Below are positions 58,814 through 64,000 of a stretch of 64,000 nucleotides of DNA, in pieces. Under the pieces are notes generated by a model. That model had not been told where the DNA came from and ran no database searches. It saw only the letters and a list, made by a program, of their open reading frames with translations. The position numbers and the translations under genes were made by a program. The number at the start of each line of letters is the position of its first letter. The first letter of the stretch is position 1. The DNA comes from Paracidovorax wautersii. Its GTDB lineage: Bacteria; Pseudomonadota; Gammaproteobacteria; Burkholderiales; Burkholderiaceae_C. The DNA lies in the NCBI RefSeq assembly GCF_900113035.1, contig NZ_FONX01000005.1:310001-374000 (forward strand), given 5' to 3'.

Positions 58814-59191
58814 TCAGGGCTTGATGACGTGCCAGACGTTCTTGAAGTTGTCGCCGGTCATGTCGCCGGCCTTCATGTCGGACTTGTACAGGTACACCGG
58901 CTTGCCCTTGTAGGCCCATTGCTTGGTGCCGTCGTCGCGCGCGACGATGGTCATGTCGCCTTCAGGCTTCGCGTCCGCTTCTGCCATCACCGGCGGCCAC
59001 AGTCCGGCGCACGGGCCGTTGCAGGCACTCTTGCCGCTGCCCGCCGTGTCGTTGTCGAAGGTGTAGAGCGTCATGCCGCTGGTGTTGACCAGCATGCCGC
59101 CGGCTGTCTTGACCGGAGCGGCGGCCATAGCGGCGCCAGAGGCGAGCGCGGCGAGCGCAAGAATCAGGGTGGGCAGAAGGGAAGATTTCAT
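58814..59191 (-). CDS. COG4315-type secreted repeat protein
   Basis: 125 residues with signal peptide (cleavage near AAMAA). Two repeats of the lipoprotein-type secreted motif: GGMLVNTSGMTLYTFDNDTA, and WAYKGKPVYLYKSDMKAGDM, ending NVWHVIKP; CNGPCAGLWPP lies between them. Function unknown; commonly the lead gene of ECF-sigma operons. 36 bases before the sigma gene. Confidence 0.88.
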   Translation of the reverse strand: MKSSLLPTLILALAALASGAAMAAAPVKTAGGMLVNTSGMTLYTFDNDTAGSGKSACNGPCAGLWPPVMAEADAKPEGDMTIVARDDGTKQWAYKGKPVYLYKSDMKAGDMTGDNFKNVWHVIKP

Positions 59192-59236
59192 GGGAAGTCC
59201 TGTGGAAGATGGAATTGGTCAGAGTTGACATCCAGA

Positions 59237-59264
59237 CAGACGCTTGGCCGCCTGCGTTTATTCC
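59237..59264 (-). promoter_or_regulatory. ECF-type promoter of the COG4315/sigma/anti-sigma operon
   Basis: On the minus strand GGAATA (59259-59264), 16 bases, CGTCTG (59237-59242), about 45 bases before the start codon at 59191. GGAATAAAC...CGTCTG is a common ECF sigma promoter form. Confidence 0.6.
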
Positions 59265-59270
59265 GCTGTC

Positions 59271-60017
59271 TCAAAGAATTTTTGAGATGGGCGCCAGCGC
59301 AGATGGCTGCCAGATGCATTGCAGATGCAGTGTGCGACCAGCGCCTGACTCATAGGCACGCATTTCGCCGTTGGCGATCTCCAGGCACGAGACCGCTTGT
59401 TCACTGAGTTCTTCAAGCTGCATCACCAGCGCCCGCAGGCTGTTGCCATGACCGACGACAGCTACCGTTTGGGCCGACGCCAATGATGGTTCGATCAGTT
59501 CCTGCCAGAGCGCGGTCACCCGCAGAACGGTTTGCGCGAGTGATTCCGCCAAGGGCAGGGGTTCCAGCCCTGCGCAGGGTGGTTCCATCGATGGATCCGT
59601 CGCCACCCGATCGACATCGTCCTGAGTCCACGGCGGCGGTACCGCGCGGTACGACCTGCGCCAAGCTTGCACCTGATCGGCACCGTACCGCGCGATGGCT
59701 TCGGCCTTGGATGACCCCGTCAATGCACCATAGTGCCGCTCGTTCAACCGCCAGTCGGCTGTGCGTGGCGCCGATGGACTTCCCGCTGCGAGCAGCAAGC
59801 AGTCGACAGACCGTATGCAACGGACCAGCATGGAGGAGAAGACGCGGTCGACGACCAGACCTGACCGCCGAATCGCACGGCCGGCCTCCTGCATCTGACG
59901 CACACCCCGCGGCGTGAGACCCACGTCGGCCCAGCCGGTGAAACGCTGTGCCAGGTTCCATTCGGACTCACCGTGTCGGATGAGCAGCAGTTGCACCTGC
60001 GATCGTGGCGCCGACAC
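59271..60017 (-). CDS. gpmA: 2,3-bisphosphoglycerate-dependent phosphoglycerate mutase
   Basis: 248 residues from GTG 60015-60017 (MSAPRSQVQLLLIRHGESEW). Catalytic His in LLIRHGESEWN, then WRLNERHYGALTGSSKAEAI, YRAVPPPWTQDD and AVVGHGNSLRALVMQLEELS, all typical of GpmA. Converts 3- to 2-phosphoglycerate. A longer TTG start (60122) would add a non-conserved leader. Its family position in an accessory block suggests a second, redundant mutase. Confidence 0.9.
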   Translation of the reverse strand: MSAPRSQVQLLLIRHGESEWNLAQRFTGWADVGLTPRGVRQMQEAGRAIRRSGLVVDRVFSSMLVRCIRSVDCLLLAAGSPSAPRTADWRLNERHYGALTGSSKAEAIARYGADQVQAWRRSYRAVPPPWTQDDVDRVATDPSMEPPCAGLEPLPLAESLAQTVLRVTALWQELIEPSLASAQTVAVVGHGNSLRALVMQLEELSEQAVSCLEIANGEMRAYESGAGRTLHLQCIWQPSALAPISKIL

Positions 60018-60181
60018 GTTCAATTGCCCTGCCTGTCGGCATGCGGATCCGGTGGCGTGGGTGTTCTCAGCCGAGCCATTGAACGTCGCAGATGCGGCGG
60101 CGATGCCCAGGCGAGCGCACAAGCAAGGTGCCTGTTCATGATCTACTTTAGATTCGGGATTTTCGAAACATGATCTGAGTG

Positions 60182-60973
60182 TTACTTCAGTCGATCTGCG
60201 CGCAGGCGCTGTCGGTCGTCGGTGACAACCCTCGCCGCCAGATAGACCGCGCCCGCCGACGCGAGACCGCCGGCGCCTGTGAGCAGGAAAAGCAGCAGGA
60301 TCTGGTATTTCACGGCCTCGAGTGGATCCATGCCGGCCAGCAACTGCCCCGTCATGATGCCGGGCAGCGTGATGACACCCGCGGCCGACATCTGGTTGAT
60401 GATCGGAATCATCCCGCGGCGGATCGCATGGCGGATCGGTGCGGCCAGCGCTTGGTGGATGCTGGCGCCGAGCGCCAGCTGCGCCTCGATCGCCGGGCGC
60501 CCGGTGCTGATGCCTTCGAAGAAGCTGTCGAGACCCAGGCTGGCCGAATTGAGCACACTGCCGAGCACGATGCCCATCAGCGGGATGGCGTAGCGCGGGT
60601 CGTACCAGGGCTGCGGGCGGATCGCCGTCATCAATGCGAGCAACACGGTGGCGATGCTCGAGAAGCCGACGACCACCGCCGCGATGCGGTAACTCCCGGC
60701 ACCCTTGAGACGCCGAGTTGGACGCACTGCGACTTCGCGCGCGGCCGCCAGCAGCATGAGCGCGACGATCCCGAGAGTGGCCGCCGGCGACGCCGCCTGG
60801 AACACGAAGCGCAGCACCAAGCCGACCAGCAGGAGCTGGACGACCATGCGGGTAGCGGCCCAGAGCACCTGCCGATGCAACTGCAGGTGCAGGAGCACGG
60901 ACGCCAGGGCGTTGATCAGCACCAGCAACGTGGCGAGCGCCACGTCCGTGGCGTGAAGATGGATGGTGCTCAT
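60182..60973 (-). CDS. fetB: FetB-type metal exporter permease (UPF0014)
   Basis: 263-residue inner-membrane protein with about seven helices. UPF0014 motifs: LHRQVLWAATRMVVQLLLVG, YDPRYAIPLMGIVLGSVLNS, and PIINQMSAAGVITLPGIMTG. Works with the FetA ATPase; in E. coli FetAB exports iron and protects against oxidative stress. Its ATG overlaps the fetA stop (ATGA). Confidence 0.93.
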   Translation of the reverse strand: MSTIHLHATDVALATLLVLINALASVLLHLQLHRQVLWAATRMVVQLLLVGLVLRFVFQAASPAATLGIVALMLLAAAREVAVRPTRRLKGAGSYRIAAVVVGFSSIATVLLALMTAIRPQPWYDPRYAIPLMGIVLGSVLNSASLGLDSFFEGISTGRPAIEAQLALGASIHQALAAPIRHAIRRGMIPIINQMSAAGVITLPGIMTGQLLAGMDPLEAVKYQILLLFLLTGAGGLASAGAVYLAARVVTDDRQRLRADRLK

Positions 60974-61584
60974 GGCGCGTGCAGCTTGCCGTCGCGCATC
61001 TCGAAGTGGCGATGGCTCATCCGCACAGCCTGCTCACGCGAGTGCGTCACCATCACGATGCCGAGGCCGGAGCGGAGCTGTTGCAGAAGCAGGGATTCAA
61101 TCGCCAGCGTGGAGGCGCCGTCGAGCGAGGCCGAAGGCTCGTCGAGCAGCAGCACGTCGGGCTCCCGCACCATCGAGCGGACGAGCGCCAGGCGTTGACG
61201 CTCGCCGGTCGAAAGGCGTGCGATGTCGGCGTCCAGCAGGTCCGGGCCCAGCCCGAGCGCCGCCATCAGTTCGGCGACCCGGCTCGACGCGGCAGACGGG
61301 AAGTGGGCTGCCGGCGTTGACGCCCACCAAGCGGGTTCGGCTGACTGGTAGATCACACGACCTCGCCACGCCGGCGCTGCAAATGTCTCCCGGCGTTTCC
61401 CGGCCAGGTTCACGCCGCCGGTGCCGGGGTCCATGTCGGCGATCAGGCGCAGCAGGACGCTCTTGCCCGATCCTGATCTGCCGAGCACGCAGACACATTC
61501 GCCGGCGTTCAAGGCCAGATCGAACGGACCGCCGAACGGCGACGCAAGACCGGAGATCGCCAGCAAGCAGTTGTCGACAGTCAT
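60970..61584 (-). CDS. fetA: FetA-type ABC ATPase
   Basis: 204 residues. Walker A LGRSGSGKSVLLRLI, Q-loop VIYQSAEPAWW, signature LSTGERQRLALVRSMV, Walker B PDVLLLDEPSASLD and switch His in VMVTHSREQAVRMSHR. ATG at 61582-61584 (MTVDNCL) is preferred; a TTG at 61623 would overlap the DUF190 gene. Energises FetB-mediated export. Confidence 0.92.
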   Translation of the reverse strand: MTVDNCLLAISGLASPFGGPFDLALNAGECVCVLGRSGSGKSVLLRLIADMDPGTGGVNLAGKRRETFAAPAWRGRVIYQSAEPAWWASTPAAHFPSAASSRVAELMAALGLGPDLLDADIARLSTGERQRLALVRSMVREPDVLLLDEPSASLDGASTLAIESLLLQQLRSGLGIVMVTHSREQAVRMSHRHFEMRDGKLHAP

Positions 61585-61619
61585 TCGTAAACGGTCCTCG
61601 GCGAAGGTCAACGCTGCGG

Positions 61620-61979
61620 TCAATCGCCGGCATCAGCGGCATCACCGGCCGACGCGGGCGGCGTTGCTTTGCCGATCCGCCCGTAGACCATTGGCACCTG
61701 GATGTAGAACACCGTGACCGGCTCAAGCGCAATCGCTGCAAGCAGTCGTTCGGCGACCTCTTCCGTGGCCGATACCGTCACCGCCACAGGCTGCTGGGCC
61801 AGTTCGAAAAAGTGAGTGGAATGCATTTTTCCGGCGGATCCGAAACCCGTAGCCGCGCCCATCAAGCTTCCGCCCAACGCACCGTTGTCCTTGGCAAATT
61901 GCAAAAGCCAGTCTCCCATGGGGGTGTGGTCGTGTCGATGTTCCTGCTCGGCAAAGAACGTGATCTGGAAACCCTTCAT
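61620..61979 (-). CDS. DUF190-domain protein
   Basis: 119 residues with the DUF190 pattern MKGFQITFFAEQEHRHDHTP, GGSLMGAATGFGSAGKMHST, FELAQQPVAVTVSATEEVAE, predicted ferredoxin-like/PII-like fold. DUF190 proteins commonly accompany CrcB fluoride channels and other ion transporters. First of three DUF190-type genes here, all on the strand of the CLC channel. Confidence 0.88.
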   Translation of the reverse strand: MKGFQITFFAEQEHRHDHTPMGDWLLQFAKDNGALGGSLMGAATGFGSAGKMHSTHFFELAQQPVAVTVSATEEVAERLLAAIALEPVTVFYIQVPMVYGRIGKATPPASAGDAADAGD

Positions 61980-62036
61980 GATGAACTCCTGGTGAGCGTG
62001 AACGAAAAAGAGAAGCCGATGCCATGACTGGCACTC

Positions 62037-62473
62037 TCATGAGACGCGTGTCGATGGCGGCACTGGCGGTCGGCACGATTGGGCGTTGGTTGGCGACTCC
62101 GACTCGCCGTCGGTCATTGGAAGCTCGCAAGCGAAAAGAACGGCCCGCACCTTGCCCAACTCCTCCGCGTGCTCCTGCATGAAGGTCCGAAGCCGAGTTT
62201 CAGAGTCAAGCAACTCCAGACATTGCAGATGTCGCAAAGCATGGTCTTCAAGGTGGTGGTGCGTGAGCCGCTCCCCTGGCAGGTAGCCCGATCCGATCGG
62301 GTACAGCAAGGCTTGTTGAATACCCGAGCGACGAGCAACCTCCAACAGATGCTGCGCCAGCGCGGGCGCGCCCAATCGGTGCCACAAACGCGTGGCCTTG
62401 GCGCGGCTGTTGGAGGGAAAGTACAGACGCAAACGGTCAGGTCGTACGTAGGAGTGGGGGCCTGAGTCGTCAT
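62037..62473 (-). CDS. DUF190-like protein, possible 5' frameshift
   Basis: The conserved body RLRLYFPSNSRAKATRLWHR, QQALLYPIGSGYLPGERLTH and LQCLELLDSETRLRTFMQEH is clearly related to the next gene upstream (62470-62901). The natural start would be the ATG at 62471-62473 overlapping that gene's TGA, but it opens a different frame (MTTQAPTPTYDLTV). Either a one-base frameshift separates start and body, or translation starts at a TTG just before RLYFP. Product about 115-145 residues. Confidence 0.65.
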
Positions 62474-62901
62474 GACTTCGTCTCCTCCAAAACAACGTCC
62501 CGCTTCTCCTGCTTCTGCTTGCGCCGGAACTGAGCCATGTCCGCCTGCCGAGGGTTTTTGGGCAAGGATTGGCAATGCTTGCCGTGGCGGACGCGCTGCG
62601 CGTGGCAGATGAACGCGCGTAGCTGCATTTCGGTGTCAATCAGCTCCAGGCACTGCGAATGCAGTATGTGGGAGCCGTCGATCTGATGATGCGTCACGCG
62701 CTCTCGTTTGAGGTGGCCCGATGCGACGTGGTAGAGCAGCGCCGACTGCAGGTGCGCGCGCTTTGCCGAGGCCAACAGTTGCTGCGCAAGCCCTGGAACG
62801 CTCAGGTGGTACCAGATACGGGTTGGGTTCGCATGGCTGCCGGCTGGGAAATACAGCTGCAGTGCCATCACCGTCGACGGATAGTTTTCAGCGCGACTCA
62901 T
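62470..62901 (-). CDS. DUF190-like protein
   Basis: 143 residues: MSRAENYPSTVMALQLYFPA, then LQSALLYHVASGHLKRERVT and HSQCLELIDTEMQLRAFICH. Paralogue of the next gene. Lys/Arg/Glu-rich C-terminus. ATG at 62899-62901 overlaps the CLC stop (ATGA), implying translational coupling to the channel. Role probably accessory to ion transport; inferred from neighbours. Confidence 0.78.
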   Translation of the reverse strand: MSRAENYPSTVMALQLYFPAGSHANPTRIWYHLSVPGLAQQLLASAKRAHLQSALLYHVASGHLKRERVTHHQIDGSHILHSQCLELIDTEMQLRAFICHAQRVRHGKHCQSLPKNPRQADMAQFRRKQKQEKRDVVLEETKS

Positions 62902-64000
62902 GAGTGGTCATCTTTGGTTGCGGAGACGTGCTGGGTCTGCTGCTTTTTACGGAATTGCGGGACATCGGCGATACGCAGTTCCTCCGGGGGACCGCCATGG
63001 TGTTTGATGTGACCGACGCGCTGTGCGTGGTAGATCCCGGTGTGGCCGGAGCAGAGGTAGCTGGTGATGCAGCCGATGGCTGCGAGCGGTCCGATCTGCG
63101 GCCCAAACAGTTCGATTGCCATGACGATGGTGGCCAGTGGCGTGTTGGCCGCGCCCGCGAACACGGCCACAAAGCCGATGCCGGCGAGCATGGCGAAGGG
63201 CAGCTGCAGCATGGGCGCCAGGGCGTTGCCCAAGGTCGCGCCGATGTAGAACAGCGGCGTGACCTCGCCGCCCTTGAAGCCTGTGCCGAGCGAGGTGACG
63301 GTGAAGGCCAGCTTGCCAAAAAAATCCCACGGCGCCGAAGGTTCCTGGAAGGCGTTGACGATGCTAGGAATGCCCAGCCCGATGTAGCGATGCGCATCGA
63401 AGCCCGCTCTGCCGAGAGCCCAGAGGGCGAGCGCGATCACGATGCCGCCCAACATCGGGCGCAGCGGCGGATAAAAGATCCATCGCTTAACAAGCCCTCC
63501 GAGCTGGTGCGTCGCAGTCGCAAACACGAGGCCGACGAGACCGAAAATCACACCAGCGATCACGACGGCTCCAACGCTCCAAGGCGTAACCGCGACCACC
63601 TTTCCGATCGCGTAGTGCATGTGGTGCACGCCCCAGGCCATGCCGACCTGATCGGCCACGATGCCAGCGACCATGCAGGGAAATAGGGCGTCGTAGCGCA
63701 TCCGGCCAATGGACAGCACCTCAAGGCCGAAAAGTGCCCCCGCCAACGGGGTCCCGAACACGGAGGCGAAGCCAGCGCTGATGCCCGCCATCAGCAGGAT
63801 GCGGCGATCGGCAGGCTGCATTCGAAAGACGTGCGTGAGCTGGTCCGCCAGTGCGCCGCCCATCTGCACCGCCGTCCCCTCGCGACCCACGGACGCGCCG
63901 AAGAGATGTGAAATGACGGTGCCGCCCAGGACGAGCGGGACCATGCGCAGCGGCACGACCTTCTTCGGGTCGTGGATCTCGTCGATCAGCAGGTTGTTGC
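62898..64000 (-). CDS. CLC-family ion channel/antiporter (partial at window edge)
   Basis: At least 367 residues; the frame is open past 64000 (NNLLIDEIHDPKKVVPLRMV continues upstream). Motifs: GASVGREGTAVQMGGALADQ, LLMAGISAGFASVFGTPLAG, GTGFKGGEVTPLFYIGATLG and GFVAVFAGAANTPLATIVMA. The GREGTAVQM and GGEVTPLFYIGATLGN text resembles the fluoride-type (CLC-F) branch more than ClcA, and DUF190 partners support that; both points are inference. The C-terminal ~45 residues are hydrophilic. Confidence 0.88.
   Translation of the reverse strand, partial: NNLLIDEIHDPKKVVPLRMVPLVLGGTVISHLFGASVGREGTAVQMGGALADQLTHVFRMQPADRRILLMAGISAGFASVFGTPLAGALFGLEVLSIGRMRYDALFPCMVAGIVADQVGMAWGVHHMHYAIGKVVAVTPWSVGAVVIAGVIFGLVGLVFATATHQLGGLVKRWIFYPPLRPMLGGIVIALALWALGRAGFDAHRYIGLGIPSIVNAFQEPSAPWDFFGKLAFTVTSLGTGFKGGEVTPLFYIGATLGNALAPMLQLPFAMLAGIGFVAVFAGAANTPLATIVMAIELFGPQIGPLAAIGCITSYLCSGHTGIYHAQRVGHIKHHGGPPEELRIADVPQFRKKQQTQHVSATKDDHS

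Overview
The window is a high-GC, densely packed chromosomal segment from a betaproteobacterium, most likely a member of the Comamonadaceae close to Acidovorax/Paracidovorax. The clues are a Bug/TTT-type substrate-binding protein, a two-component system next to a citrate-type carrier, an azurin, several short dispersed repeats that I recall as typical of this family, and the overall gene order. All calls come from reading translations and DNA by eye; no database search was run.

Region 1 (1-40,340) looks like ordinary chromosomal backbone. It holds the 5' part of alaS; an operon of response regulator, histidine kinase and solute-binding protein divergent from a CitMHS transporter; a CoA-transferase; a PAS-GGDEF-EAL protein whose 3' end overlaps a YgiQ radical-SAM gene tail to tail; a chemoreceptor; azurin; YigZ; a flavin disulfide oxidoreductase; two small YjfB-like proteins with matching ends; an amidase, a Bug protein and dsdA with a divergent LysR regulator; a hipBA toxin-antitoxin pair; a sorbosone-dehydrogenase-like lipoprotein; an SMR exporter; a TonB receptor; a diguanylate cyclase; plsY; ybaK; an aldo/keto reductase; an alpha/beta hydrolase; prfB with its programmed frameshift; pepN; and fbp. 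A tRNA-Thr(CGT) with its own promoter and terminator closes this region.

Region 2 (about 40,430-46,540) starts at the 3' end of the tRNA, is visibly less GC-rich and looks acquired. It carries a small secreted protein, a zinc-ribbon AAA+ ATPase, several very small genes, direct repeats and at least two decayed genes: an unidentified multi-frameshift pseudogene and the C-terminal half of a metal P-type ATPase.

Region 3 (46,540-64,000) is a stress/redox block, probably part of the same island. It has a CLC channel, a LysR regulator with a divergent YeiH exporter, then a co-directional run of periplasmic redox genes: beta-propeller, sulfite-oxidase-family molybdoenzyme interrupted by TAG, diheme cytochrome c, HiPIP, DUF305, second beta-propeller, an Nmad2-like protein and a His-rich periplasmic protein. 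On the minus strand follow a frameshifted methyltransferase, an anti-sigma/ECF-sigma/COG4315 operon with an ECF-type promoter, a phosphoglycerate mutase, fetAB, three DUF190-type genes and a second CLC channel cut by the window edge. The most interesting themes are the redox module (apparently broken at its molybdoenzyme), the Nmad2-like gene coupled to it, the CLC/DUF190/FetAB ion cluster, the tRNA-proximal AAA+ cluster, and short repeats that have become in-frame coding sequence in three conserved genes.
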